This document shows positions 23,855-32,120 of a stretch of DNA of 64,000 nucleotides, piece by piece (position 1 is the first letter of the stretch; the number at the start of each line of letters is the position of its first letter). The notes below the pieces were generated by a model. The model was not told where the DNA came from, ran no database searches, and saw only the letters and a list, made by a program, of their open reading frames with translations. The translations under genes were made by a program, and so were the position numbers. The stretch lies in contig NZ_LT629758.1 of assembly GCF_900104725.1 (NCBI RefSeq), positions 7,650,001-7,714,000 of the forward strand. Direction: 5' to 3'. This DNA is from Actinoplanes derwentensis (lineage in GTDB: Bacteria > Actinomycetota > Actinomycetes > Mycobacteriales > Micromonosporaceae).

Positions 23855-24832
23855 GTGGCGTTCGTCTCGGAGCTGCAACGTGCGGTCGCCAACTCCTCCA
23901 TGGCCTCCACGGGCAAGCTCATCATGCTCACCCTCGCCATCAAGGCCGACTGGGAGACCGGCGTCATCCCGCCCGCCTATACCCCAGCCCTGTCGACGCT
24001 CGCCACCATGACCGGCTACTCGCGATCCACTGTGGCCGAATGGCTCAACGTCCTCGAAACCTTCGGCTGGGTCAAGCGAGAACAGATCAAGGGCGGACGG
24101 ACCAACTACACCCTCTTGATCGGCGCGCCACAGGTGCCACCTCCCGAACGGGCATCACGGCGCCCGACGAAGGCAGACAGTCCGCCAGGCGGACACCCCG
24201 CGAACTCTGCAACCGTGGGCAATTCACCCGAGTTTGGTAGTCCGCCCAGCGGACCAGTCCGCGAGGCGGACCCATCAAGTAGTCCGCCAGGCGGTACAGA
24301 ACCAGTCCGCCTGGCGGACCCCAGCAGTCCGCCAGGCGGACACGCTTCTAAAGAGATCTCTCCTACGGAGAGATCTACCTCCAGAGACATCCCACACGCG
24401 AGCCCACCGCCATCACGCCGGCCATCATCCGGCGCACCCCGGTCTCGCTCACGAAGCCCCGCCGTCGACGGGATCCCACTGCCGCCGGACTTCCACGCCA
24501 CCGAGGAGATGATCGGTTGGAGCCGAACGGAGACACCGAACGTCGGACACCGGGAAACAGCCGCTTTCGTCGACTACTGGTCAGCCCGAAGCGGGCCGGA
24601 GGCGCTCCGCCGCGACCTCAATGCCTGGGTCATGACCTGGCGAAACTGGATGCGCATGGAGCAGAAGAAGGTCGAGCGGTCGCCCGGGTTCCGGGGGACC
24701 GCCGTGCAGACAGCCGTCGACCCGATCCCTGCCCCGCGACTCAGCGCAGACGACGCCTGTCCCCGGCATATCGGGCACCGTGCCGCCACGTGCGGGCTGT
24801 GCCGGTCCGAACGCATCGGGACGAGGACCTGA
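23855..24832 (+). CDS. Putative replication initiator (winged-helix, replisome-organiser-like)
   Basis: 325 residues from GTG 23855 behind GAGGGGG. The N-terminal ~90 residues form a winged-helix domain (STGKLIMLTLAIKADWETG, LATMTGYSRSTVAEWLNVLETFGWV) as in phage and plasmid replication organisers. Residues ~95-200 are Pro/Ser-rich with SPPGG repeats, encoded by an array of 15-bp palindromes. A C-terminal block (TAAFVDYWSARSGPEALRRD, WVMTWRNWMRME) resembles the DnaT/replisome-organiser tail. A final CPRHIGHRAATCGLC may bind zinc. By analogy with lambda O, the in-gene repeats would be the origin. Confidence 0.68.
   Translation: MAFVSELQRAVANSSMASTGKLIMLTLAIKADWETGVIPPAYTPALSTLATMTGYSRSTVAEWLNVLETFGWVKREQIKGGRTNYTLLIGAPQVPPPERASRRPTKADSPPGGHPANSATVGNSPEFGSPPSGPVREADPSSSPPGGTEPVRLADPSSPPGGHASKEISPTERSTSRDIPHASPPPSRRPSSGAPRSRSRSPAVDGIPLPPDFHATEEMIGWSRTETPNVGHRETAAFVDYWSARSGPEALRRDLNAWVMTWRNWMRMEQKKVERSPGFRGTAVQTAVDPIPAPRLSADDACPRHIGHRAATCGLCRSERIGTRT
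24180..24341. repeat. Six copies of a 15-bp palindrome inside the replication gene: candidate origin
   Basis: GTCCGCC[A/T]GGCGGAC occurs at 24180-24194, 24240-24254 (GTCCGCCCAGCGGAC), 24257-24271 (GTCCGCGAGGCGGAC), 24282-24296 (last bases differ), 24305-24319 and 24327-24341. The last five are spaced by 17-25 bases. They encode the SPPGG repeats of the protein. Confidence 0.8.
24354..24376. other. AT-richer hairpin next to the palindrome array
   Basis: AGATCTCTCC and GGAGAGATCT form a perfect 10-bp stem with a TAC loop, 13 bases past the last palindrome. It is a local AT-rich dip in GC-rich DNA and could be part of an origin. Confidence 0.55.
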
Positions 24833-24944
24833 CCACGCCTCGACCGCAGCGCACCGAAGGTCGCCGCTAGCCTCTACAGCAGCCGCAGCGACAGCCAGTC
24901 GAAAGCTACTGACCTGCACAGATGATCGACAGAGGTGGGATTCG

Positions 24945-25490
24945 ATGAGCGCGGAGAACGTCGGCAAGCACATGCCGGCCCGGGTCGGGTTGCACGATCT
25001 GGCACTCATGGCGGAGGCCGACGAGCATCACCGCTACGAACTCAGTGCGGAAGGCGTGTTGACGGTGTCCCCACTCCCGCCCCCGAGCCACGCAATGCTG
25101 GTCTCGCGGCTCTTCGCCTGGCTGACGGCCAACGGCCACACCGCCGATCAGGTCGTCGCCCACTGCGGCATCGATGTCGCCGGCGCCGGCCGGGTCCCGG
25201 ACCTGACGGTCTGGGCGACAGGCCACCCACCGCGCGCTTCGCGGTCGCCGTACGCGGACGTCGAAGGGCTGCTGCTCGTCGTCGAAGTGGTTGCCGACGA
25301 CTCCGTAACAACGGACTGGGTCGTCAAGCACCACGAATACGCCACCGCCGGGATCCCCCGGTACTGGCTCGTCGAACGCGACCGGGAAACCACCGTTCAC
25401 CAGCACCGGCTCCACCGCGACCGGTACGCCGTCGACGTGGCAGGCGGCCAGCCACTGACCCGGCTGCTGACCAGCAACCTCACCTTCTGA
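24945..25490 (+). CDS. Uma2-family (PD-(D/E)xK fold) putative endonuclease
   Basis: 181 residues from ATG 24945 (GAGGTGGG upstream). The Uma2 pattern is clear: RYELSAEGVLTVSPLPPPSHAMLVSRL, GIDVAGAGRVPDLTVW (PDxxV), LLLVVEVVADDSVTTDWVVK (EV-x20-K equivalents) and YATAGIPRYWLVERD. Uma2 proteins share a nuclease fold and are very common in actinobacteria, but their activity is rarely shown. No partner gene is evident. Confidence 0.85.
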   Translation: MSAENVGKHMPARVGLHDLALMAEADEHHRYELSAEGVLTVSPLPPPSHAMLVSRLFAWLTANGHTADQVVAHCGIDVAGAGRVPDLTVWATGHPPRASRSPYADVEGLLLVVEVVADDSVTTDWVVKHHEYATAGIPRYWLVERDRETTVHQHRLHRDRYAVDVAGGQPLTRLLTSNLTF

Positions 25491-25710
25491 TCCGCCATCG
25501 GAAGGTGTGCCCGCAACCCACCGTGGCAACTTGATCCTGCGGGTGATGGGCCGCACGCCTGCCCCAGGCGAGTGAGTTGACGTCGGTGTCTTCTGCTGGC
25601 CGCGCCCCACCTCCCGCAGGCGTGGCCGGCGCCGCTTGGAGTGACCTCGCCGACGTCGCTTCCCAGGATGACCGACCCGGAACGCCTCGCGCCAGCCCTG
25701 TGCATCAACC

Positions 25711-25719
25711 TGTGGATAA
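25711..25719 (-). promoter_or_regulatory. Single DnaA box downstream of the replication gene
   Basis: TGTGGATAA, the exact complement of TTATCCACA, in the 278-base non-coding gap after the Uma2 gene. It lies 1.4 kb from the palindrome array and could help recruit host DnaA. The rest of 25491-25768 shows no gene. Confidence 0.45.
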
Positions 25720-25768
25720 CTCGCGTTCGGCCAGCTCAGGCACGTTCAGATGATCTCTGCTCTGGACC

Positions 25769-26017
25769 CTATCGGCGCGGAGCGTTGAGCCCGCCGATGA
25801 GCATCAGGCCCAGAAAGACACCGACGCCGCCGGCCACGACGATCCCAGCGGCGAAGAGAAGGAAGCGAAGGATCTCCCTGAACGTCGGCACCAGGGCGAT
25901 CAGCCCGAAGAAACCGATCAGGTAGACCACGAACTTGATGGCCAGGGCCTGCGTCCACCGGGTCTGGGGGCGGGTCTTCACGGGTGGGGCCAACCTGCTT
26001 GGAGGTCTTGCCTTCAC
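25769..26017 (-). CDS. Small two-helix membrane protein
   Basis: 82 residues from GTG 26017 (GAGGAAC upstream). A basic N-terminus (VKARPPSRLAPPVKTRPQTR) leads to two membrane helices (IKFVVYLIGFFGLIALV and FLLFAAGIVVAGGVGVFLGLMLIGG). Function unknown. The start overlaps the stop of a short upstream frame (GTGA). Confidence 0.6.
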   Translation of the reverse strand: MKARPPSRLAPPVKTRPQTRWTQALAIKFVVYLIGFFGLIALVPTFREILRFLLFAAGIVVAGGVGVFLGLMLIGGLNAPRR

Positions 26018-26211
26018 AGAGTTCCTCGTTCCTCGAGGTCTTGGTACAGGTGGTAGTGATTCACGCCCTCGGCCTCCGCGACTGGAGCTGAGAGCTGACG
26101 CGGCGGGGCGAACCGGAGCCCCACAGCAGCCCACGACGCGTGGGGCTCCGGAATACAGCCAGATTGCGGAGCCCATCGCTGTCGGGCTTCACTCCGGCGC
26201 TTGTTCATCAA
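26014..26211 (-). CDS. Possible short ORF coupled to the membrane protein (doubtful)
   Basis: 65 residues. The only support is position: its stop codon overlaps the GTG of the downstream membrane-protein gene. The C-terminal part (AEGVNHYHLYQDLEERGTL) looks more protein-like than the rest. It may instead be leader sequence. Confidence 0.25.
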   Translation of the reverse strand: MMNKRRSEARQRWAPQSGCIPEPHASWAAVGLRFAPPRQLSAPVAEAEGVNHYHLYQDLEERGTL

Positions 26212-26349
26212 CAGTGGTCATCGCCCTCTCGGCGAGCCCGGAAGTCCCTGCGGGCCTGGTCGATGACGCCGTGGTTGCCCCAGGTGAAGCGTCAGCCCGG
26301 GGACTCTTGAACGAGACGCATTCGTGCACGCAATGCTCCGATCATGGAA

Positions 26350-26455
26350 GAGCCCTGGACGCGTTGGCGTCCAGGGCTCGAGGGTTTCGGTTGGCGTCGT
26401 GAGGCTGGTCGGGTGCCCCGTCATGCAAGGAGCCCTGGACGTATGTCCAGGGCTC
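26350..26455. repeat. Two copies of an 11-bp-stem hairpin with the same flank
   Basis: GAGCCCTGGAC/GTCCAGGGCTC forms stems at 26350-26379 (8-base loop) and 26430-26455 (GTAT loop). Each is followed by CGA(A)GGGTTTCG. They lie in a 370-base gap (26212-26582) without a convincing gene, downstream of the long leftward gene block. They are likely tandem terminators or a duplicated small-RNA/insertion element. Confidence 0.7.
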
Positions 26456-26582
26456 GAAGGGTTTCGATCGCGACATCCGCGGCCATGGATCTTTTGTGGA
26501 GCGTCAGCACTGTGGTCGCGGATGGATTAGGGGTTGATTCGCTGTGCAGGCAGGTAGGCGCTGGCCGTGGTATCACCGCAGC

Positions 26583-26897
26583 TCAATCACCCAGGCGTTC
26601 TTCAGGATCATGGGTGAGCCGCTCTTGCAGAGCTGCGTATTCAGCATGCTCCGTGAGCATTTCGGGGGTGAGGTCGATGTAAGTGGTTTGGGATCCCTCG
26701 ACCTGCGCGACGATTACCTGGAGACCGACCTGCCCGCCTCCGTGGTCAACGGGTCGGACATAGATGTTCGAGCCCTTCACCGCGTCCTTGAGTTCCAGGT
26801 GAGCGACGTGGTGACCATCTACATGTTCGACGCACCACTCCGGGCAGGGAGTAGGCGGTGGGGTGCCTTCGGGATCAGTCAACTCGGGTTCCTCCAT
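26583..26897 (-). CDS. DUF6907-like small protein
   Basis: 104 residues. CPEWCVEHVDGHHVAH is the W-C-x3-H zinc-like signature of the DUF6907-type family found in actinobacteria and their mobile elements. IYVRPVDHGGGQVGLQVIVAQ and LTPEMLTEHAEYAALQERL complete the domain. Function unknown. It is the last gene of the leftward block. Confidence 0.65.
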   Translation of the reverse strand: MEEPELTDPEGTPPPTPCPEWCVEHVDGHHVAHLELKDAVKGSNIYVRPVDHGGGQVGLQVIVAQVEGSQTTYIDLTPEMLTEHAEYAALQERLTHDPEERLGD

Positions 26898-26927
26898 GGC
26901 GGCGGGAGCGGAGGTGCAGGGGGTGGA

Positions 26928-27725
26928 TCACTCGGTCGAGGCATCACGGAGCGCCTCCTTCCAATCGTGTTCGCGTTGTTTGAGCCGTTCATCGTTGTGC
27001 GGCGCGTTGGCACGCCGGTCGTGCCACCAGGCGCGTAGGTCGTCTTCCTGTTCGGTGCCCCAGGCCGGTTGCCGTCCGCCTCCGGCGGTGTGCCAGGTAC
27101 GCCGGGGATACGGCATCGGGTGGTCCTCGTAGCGGTGCCGGCGCCGGTTACCGGTCGGCGTGGGGTGCGACCAGAGCAGGAAGCTGTGCACCGTTGCGAC
27201 CGCAACCTCGGGGGCGTCAGGCCCTTCCTCGGCGCGGCGTTCCTCGGTCCAGATCGTGGTGACGTCCTCGGGAAACAGCATCTCCTTCGGAGTGCTCGTG
27301 TGGTTGGCCGTGCCGGTGCGGGCTTCCTCCCATTCGCGTTTGCGGTCGGCCACGACCTCCGGGTCGCGGGGTGCGTTGGCGTGCCGGTCGTGCCACCAGG
27401 CCCGAAGGTCGGGTGCCTGATCGCCGTGCCAAACGGGCCGGCGCGGGCCACGGATGCCGCGCGGGTACGGCATCGGGTGGCCCTCGTAGCGGTGCCGTCG
27501 TTTGACGCCTACCGGGGTGGCATTGGACCAGCGCAGAAAGTCGTGCACCATGCTCACCTTCACCGCGGCGGCATCAGAGCCTTCCTCCTTGCGGCGCTCC
27601 TCGGTCCAGATAGCGGCGACGTCCTCGGGGAACAGCAGCGCCGGGGCGGTGGAGCGGTCGGGTGCCGGTGAGGGCGTCTGAGGTTCCAGGAAGTTCACGG
27701 ATGGGACGCTACGGCTGGTGGGCAT
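26928..27725 (-). CDS. Protein made of two copies of an unknown ~115-residue domain
   Basis: 265 residues. The domain is present twice (about residues 30-140 and 148-258). Shared blocks are LFPEDV-IWTEERR-EEG, VHDFLRWS / VHSFLLWS, RRHRYE-HPMPYPR, then DLRAWWHDR-ANAP. The copies are about 60% alike by eye. The conserved Trp, Arg and His residues suggest a folded, perhaps nucleic-acid-binding unit. I do not recognise the family. A palindromic operator lies 33 bases upstream of the start, which suggests its own promoter. Confidence 0.75.
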   Translation of the reverse strand: MPTSRSVPSVNFLEPQTPSPAPDRSTAPALLFPEDVAAIWTEERRKEEGSDAAAVKVSMVHDFLRWSNATPVGVKRRHRYEGHPMPYPRGIRGPRRPVWHGDQAPDLRAWWHDRHANAPRDPEVVADRKREWEEARTGTANHTSTPKEMLFPEDVTTIWTEERRAEEGPDAPEVAVATVHSFLLWSHPTPTGNRRRHRYEDHPMPYPRRTWHTAGGGRQPAWGTEQEDDLRAWWHDRRANAPHNDERLKQREHDWKEALRDASTE

Positions 27726-27757
27726 GGTGGGCCTCGCTTACGACCTATCAACACATC

Positions 27758-27776
27758 TGTCCAGATGTTCCGGACA
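27758..27776 (-). promoter_or_regulatory. Operator-like palindrome, copy 1
   Basis: On the minus strand TGTCCGGAACATCTGGACA, a near-palindrome shared with six other sites in the element. It lies between the duplicated-domain gene and the stop of the DUF3560 gene. Confidence 0.7.
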
Positions 27777-27812
27777 ACGATATCGAGTGGGTCGCTCATC
27801 CGCAACCCGCCC

Positions 27813-29750
27813 TCACGCTGCAAGCAGCACACCCGTCTCGATCAGCACCGGAACCCAAGGATCGACGTGCTCGGCCAGGTCATTGACCTCGTGGCCGGTG
27901 GCCGCCGCTTCGTCGACGGTCTGCTCCATGCCGGATCCGGCATCGCCGTCGGTGCTGGCCGTTCTCCATCCCGCGAGCGGAGCCTGCGGGTCGTCGTCCA
28001 CGATCCGTGTGGTCACGGCGGCGAGGGCCTGCTGCCGGGCCCGTTCGCGCTTGCCCGGATGGCTGGCGTTCCACTGCTCCACCAACGCCGCCTCGGTGCC
28101 GTCCGGCATCGCGTTCGCTTCCGGTCCCACCGGTGCTGCCGCCTCTTCGGTGACCGGCACGTCGCCAGGCTCCTCCTCCCAGGTGCCTGCCGGGTGAACG
28201 GCGAGCCAGACCGGCAGGCCGAACGTGCGCTCCTGCCCGCTGGTCAGCGTGATCGTCGCGAACTCGCCGCGCTCGCGCCGGTTTTGCACCTCCGATACCG
28301 CGGCGACCGGGCCGCAGAACCCGCGCATCAGCCGGGTGTTCGGGCCCCACTCGTACCAGCCGGCGACTAGGTCGCCCGGCGCGACGGCGGGGATGTCGTG
28401 GGTGAGACGCCCGGTCCGGGCAGCAGGGCGGCGTTCCGGCTCGCGGTCGGGCATCCGCCATTGTGCCTTCAACTGGATGGGGATGAAGGAGGCCTGCACG
28501 TCGCGCGGCAGTTCTCCGGCGGTCAGCCGGTCGTAGACGTCGACGAACGCGGCCTGGACCTGTCGTTCGGTCGCCAGATCGGGCACGTTGGCCAGGAAGG
28601 CGTCGACCTCCGCTGCCGTTGCCTGCAGGTCTAGGCCGAGCACAAGGCAGCGGGCCATCGCGATTCGGATCCGCTGGCGCATCGCCTCGTCGCCGTAGTC
28701 GTGGCGGTCCAGTTCGCGCGCCAGTCCGGGCCAGCGGGCCACCTTGCGGGCCAAGTCGACCGGCCAGGGTTCACCGTTGGGGGTGTCCCACTGCATGCCG
28801 TCGCGGCGGCGGCCGGCCACCTTGTCCCACGGGATCGTGCGGGGCCAGCCGTCGCTCTTGACGCTGACCGATTTCGCGTTGACCCGGGTCACCTCGTACC
28901 AGTCTCGGAACCCCGCGTGGCGTACCCGGTCGCCGACGACGAAGTGCTCTCGGACCCACGCGACAAACGTGCCTGCGGTCGCGTGTTCGTCGAGCTGGCC
29001 ACGCCAGTAGGTGATCTTCTCCGTCTCCTCGGCGATCCACCGACGAAGGTCCTCACGACGTGAGCCGGTGGCCGCGGGGTGCTTCTCCACCTGGACGATC
29101 TCGCCGCGCCCGTTAGTGAAGTTGCGCTCGTACCCGTCAAGCTCGCGTTGGTAGCGCCGGATATCGGCTTCCAGTTTCTCGATGCGGCGCATGATCGTGC
29201 GCGGGCTGTCCCGGTGCGTCTGGTTAGCGGCCGCGCCCGCTGCACGCTCGGCGAGGTGCTCGCCCTTCTTCCACTGCTGGACGGCCTTGTCGCGGTGGTT
29301 CTGCACGCGGTCGAGGGCGTTGAGGTGCGCTTTGCGTGAGTGGTGGCCGGGCGGTTGGACGGGCTGCCCGAACGGGATCCCGTCGGTTATGCGGCGGCTG
29401 GCGTCGCGGCGAGCGTCGCCGGCGGCGTGGGCCTTCCCGGCTCGCTCGGTGAGCCGGTCGACGCGGTCGTCGGCTCGTTCTCGGCGCTCGGCTTCAACAA
29501 CGGCGGTGGGCCGGGCGGTGTTGTCGATCTCGATGATGACCTCGTGGCTGGCGGCCCGTAGCGCATCGGCTGCCGCGTTGATGTACCAGGTCTTGGCGTC
29601 GCGGTCGCGGCTGACATTGATGCAGATGCCACGGTTGCGGCGCCACTCGAAGCCGTGCTTGCGGACGATCTCGTAGACGCCGTCGCCCTTCTTCGAGCCG
29701 GTGAGCAGGGTGCCGTCTTCGTGGGTGTGGGTGATGGTGATGGTGGCCAT
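27813..29750 (-). CDS. DUF3560 domain protein
   Basis: 645 residues. The N-terminus (ITHTHEDGTLLTGSKKGDG, KHGFEWRRNRGICINVSRD) and the long helical middle (RADDRVDRLTERAGKAHAAG, DGIPFGQPVQPPGHHSRKAH, IMRRIEKLEADIRRYQRELDG) match DUF3560, a family found on actinobacterial plasmids, ICEs and phages. Residues ~260-320 look SH3/KOW-like (FVVGDRVRHAGFRDWYEVTRV). The C-terminal 300 residues include another small beta domain (VAPGDLVAGWYEWGPNTRLM). The activity of DUF3560 is unknown. GGAGGCACCCGACACATG at the start is the same leader as that of the C5 methyltransferase. Confidence 0.82.
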   Translation of the reverse strand: MATITITHTHEDGTLLTGSKKGDGVYEIVRKHGFEWRRNRGICINVSRDRDAKTWYINAAADALRAASHEVIIEIDNTARPTAVVEAERRERADDRVDRLTERAGKAHAAGDARRDASRRITDGIPFGQPVQPPGHHSRKAHLNALDRVQNHRDKAVQQWKKGEHLAERAAGAAANQTHRDSPRTIMRRIEKLEADIRRYQRELDGYERNFTNGRGEIVQVEKHPAATGSRREDLRRWIAEETEKITYWRGQLDEHATAGTFVAWVREHFVVGDRVRHAGFRDWYEVTRVNAKSVSVKSDGWPRTIPWDKVAGRRRDGMQWDTPNGEPWPVDLARKVARWPGLARELDRHDYGDEAMRQRIRIAMARCLVLGLDLQATAAEVDAFLANVPDLATERQVQAAFVDVYDRLTAGELPRDVQASFIPIQLKAQWRMPDREPERRPAARTGRLTHDIPAVAPGDLVAGWYEWGPNTRLMRGFCGPVAAVSEVQNRRERGEFATITLTSGQERTFGLPVWLAVHPAGTWEEEPGDVPVTEEAAAPVGPEANAMPDGTEAALVEQWNASHPGKRERARQQALAAVTTRIVDDDPQAPLAGWRTASTDGDAGSGMEQTVDEAAATGHEVNDLAEHVDPWVPVLIETGVLLAA

Positions 29751-29827
29751 GTGTCGGGTGCCTCCGAATGGCAGGGCTTGCGGGCCTCGTGCTGCGGGCC
29801 GAGCCGGAAGGTGGTCGAGGTCGGGAA

Positions 29828-29870
29828 CGCGATCGCCCGCCGCGGTTGGGATCCGGGGCGGGCGATCGCG
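29828..29870. other. Intercistronic stem-loop (14-bp stem)
   Basis: CGCGATCGCCCGCC pairs perfectly with GGCGGGCGATCGCG across a 15-base loop, in the gap between the DUF3560 gene and the next upstream gene. Confidence 0.75.
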
Positions 29871-29892
29871 GTGGTACGGGAGCAGATGGGGG

Positions 29893-30552
29893 TCAGCGGC
29901 GGAGAAGGTCGCGGGCGGCCTCGATGTGCACGCGCAGCAGAGACGCGGCCTCGTCGCCCTCCAGCAGGTATTCGGTGCCGTCGGGGAGCCGTTCGCCGTC
30001 GTGGTGAAGCTCGGCGAGGCCTTGGGCGAGGGTGAGCAGGCCGGCGAAGGTCGGCTGGGCCTTCGGTTGGTCGAGCGCTTCGCTGATGTCGAGGACGATC
30101 AGGTTCAGATGGCGGTCGAGGTGCGGGTCGGAGGTGGTGTCGAGCGCGCCGTTGACGCCTTGGAACGCGGTGTAGGCGAGTTCGAGGTGGTCTTCGACCG
30201 CGGTGGCGGCATCGCCGCTCAGGCCGGTGGGCGGGTTGCCGATGTCGTCGCCGATGTGGGCGGCGCCGGGGTAGTTGCGGGCCAGGTCGTAGCGGAATTC
30301 CGGGTTGAACCACAGCAGGGTGCCGTAGGCGTCGAACAGCAACAGGAGGGTGATGTTGGGCTGGCCGTCGTAGCCGGTGTCCTTGGTGGCGACCAGGCGG
30401 GCGGCCTGGTCACCCATCGTCGCTCGCAGGATGCGGGCGGCGGCGGCGAGTTCCTGGGTACCGCAGTGGTGGGCGGCGAGGTCTGCGGCGCTGCGGGCGG
30501 CGGTCAGGTCGGCGGTGTAGGCGGGGTTCGGCTGGGGCAGGTCGAAGATCAC
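29893..30552 (-). CDS. Hypothetical protein of the leftward block
   Basis: 219 residues from GTG 30552 (CGAGGAAGG upstream). Mixed alpha/beta look: NITLLLLFDAYGTLLWFNPEF, then HLELAYTAFQGVNGALD and LNLIVLDISEAL. No catalytic motif or known family. It lies between the DUF3560 gene and the DpdA-like gene, with a stem-loop on each side, and probably belongs to the same programme. Confidence 0.65.
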   Translation of the reverse strand: MIFDLPQPNPAYTADLTAARSAADLAAHHCGTQELAAAARILRATMGDQAARLVATKDTGYDGQPNITLLLLFDAYGTLLWFNPEFRYDLARNYPGAAHIGDDIGNPPTGLSGDAATAVEDHLELAYTAFQGVNGALDTTSDPHLDRHLNLIVLDISEALDQPKAQPTFAGLLTLAQGLAELHHDGERLPDGTEYLLEGDEAASLLRVHIEAARDLLRR

Positions 30553-30576
30553 GAAGTGCCTTCCTCGAGGAGGGTT

Positions 30577-30599
30577 CCGCCGGGCAACGCACCCGGCGG
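30577..30599. other. Intercistronic stem-loop (8-bp stem)
   Basis: CCGCCGGG/CCCGGCGG with a 7-base loop, just upstream of the ribosome site of the 219-residue protein. The rest of the gap to 30695 shows no gene. Confidence 0.6.
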
Positions 30600-30695
30600 T
30601 ATGCATGTTCGTGCAGCTCAGGACGTTGGAACTCGGCCTGTCCTGGAGGTTCGGAGACCGTAGCGGCAAGGGGGTCAGAGCCCAAGCGGCCCAGG

Positions 30696-32120
30696 TCAGC
30701 AGAGCGACGGCAGCAGCTCGGCGAGTACGCCCGCCCACGGATCCGCGTCCTGCCCGGCGGATGCGGCCCGCGCCGCGAGCGCGGCCTGCCGTGCCGCCCA
30801 CTCCCGGGCCGCCTGCGGGCAGTTGCGTTCCCACTTCACCAGCCCGTGCGGGCACAGCTCTTCCCGCCGACGGGCCTGGTCCGACCACCCCGACGAGTCG
30901 ATCGAGGTGGCCAGATGCCCGACCGTTTCCAGCAGCCGCCCCTTGCCGCCGAACAGGTGCAGCCGGGTCAGCCCGGCCGCGTGCAGCAACCGCACGATCG
31001 CCGCGGCCTCCGCGCGCGGGCGGCCGAGCAACGCGCCGACCCCGACCAGCGGTTCGGCGTGCAGGTCGACGCCGGCCCGCCGGTACATGTCCAGGTGCCG
31101 CAGGTAACCGGCCGGGGTCGCGCCGGTGAGCACCGGCAGGATCGGCACGCCGGTGTCCGCCGCCCGCAGCTGGATGACCGACACCGTCGTGCGGATCTGA
31201 TGCTCGAACTCGGTCAGGCCCGTCGCTGTCAGCGTCCGAGGGCTGGCGGGCCAGTCCTGCGGCGCCGCCCAGACGAGCCGGCCGATCTCCGCCGCGTACC
31301 GGCGGATGTCGGCCGCGTACCTGGCCGCCGACACCGTCCAGGTCCGGTTCTTCTCCAGGTGCCGGTACGCGCCCGAGTCGAGCACCCACGCGGCCGTGGC
31401 CACCGGCGGCGTCTTCACCGTGCGCAGCCGGTCGTAGGAGATGAGGACCCGGTCGCCTTCCCACAGGGCGCTGACATCCCCGCCGATCCACACCAGCAGG
31501 CCCGGCCCGGCGGTGTCGGTGTCCGCGGCCGCAGCGCCCGGCAGGCGAACGAACGTGTTGACCCGCCGCTGCTCGAAGATGCTGCCGCAGCCCTCGTAGA
31601 CGTCCTGCACGTACACGTCGAGCGGCTTCAACGCCGCATCCAGCCGGGCCAGGTACGCCTTCGGCAGCAGCGCGTACACCTCCGCGCGCCAGCCGATGCC
31701 GAATGCAGTGGCCTGCGCGGCGATCGTGGCCGCGCTGACCGCGCCAGGAACGTCGATACGCTGCTCGTACGGCTCCAGCAACTGGTCCGGGTGGACCAGG
31801 CCGTACCTGCCGGACAGGATCAGGACCCGCGCCGGACTGCCGGACTCGGCGGTGTCCGCGGCCGCGGCCCGCTCGGCGGCCACCAAGGTGTGGTGGAACA
31901 TCTGCCCCAGGTAGAGGTCCCGGGCACGCGCCGGGCGATTCCGTTTCTGCGCCCCGCAGGGGACCACATAAGTGATCCCGCCGTAGACCGGGCTTATGGC
32001 GTCGGCCGCCGTGGCGGTGTCCTGTTCGAGCCCCGACACCTCGTGCCGACGACAGTGCACCGGGTACGTCCCGGCGGTCACGGTGCGCAGCAGGTCCACC
32101 TCCGTCCGCGGCCCGCTCAC
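30696..32120 (-). CDS. DUF6884-DpdA-like protein: putative 7-deazaguanine DNA transglycosylase (TGT fold)
   Basis: 474 residues from GTG 32120, which overlaps the Mom-like stop codon (GTGA). Residues ~45-130 match DUF6884 (YVVPCGAQKRNRPARARDLY, ILSGRYGLVHPDQLLEPY). Residues ~205-440 resemble the TGT barrel as seen in DpdA proteins: WVLDSGAYRHL (247-255, equivalent to the TGT DSG), PLVGVGALLGRP, LTRLHLFGGKG and SIDSSGWSDQARR. A C-terminal CPHG...NCP may bind zinc. DpdA enzymes exchange guanine in DNA for preQ0 or a derivative. No preQ0 synthesis genes are in the window, so host preQ0 would be needed. Family call good; activity inferred. Confidence 0.78.
   Translation of the reverse strand: MSGPRTEVDLLRTVTAGTYPVHCRRHEVSGLEQDTATAADAISPVYGGITYVVPCGAQKRNRPARARDLYLGQMFHHTLVAAERAAAADTAESGSPARVLILSGRYGLVHPDQLLEPYEQRIDVPGAVSAATIAAQATAFGIGWRAEVYALLPKAYLARLDAALKPLDVYVQDVYEGCGSIFEQRRVNTFVRLPGAAAADTDTAGPGLLVWIGGDVSALWEGDRVLISYDRLRTVKTPPVATAAWVLDSGAYRHLEKNRTWTVSAARYAADIRRYAAEIGRLVWAAPQDWPASPRTLTATGLTEFEHQIRTTVSVIQLRAADTGVPILPVLTGATPAGYLRHLDMYRRAGVDLHAEPLVGVGALLGRPRAEAAAIVRLLHAAGLTRLHLFGGKGRLLETVGHLATSIDSSGWSDQARRREELCPHGLVKWERNCPQAAREWAARQAALAARAASAGQDADPWAGVLAELLPSLC

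Noticed and set aside
24180..24341. CRISPR array
   Set aside because: The repeats are 15-bp palindromes at irregular 17-60-base spacing inside a coding frame; there is no spacer uniformity and no cas gene.
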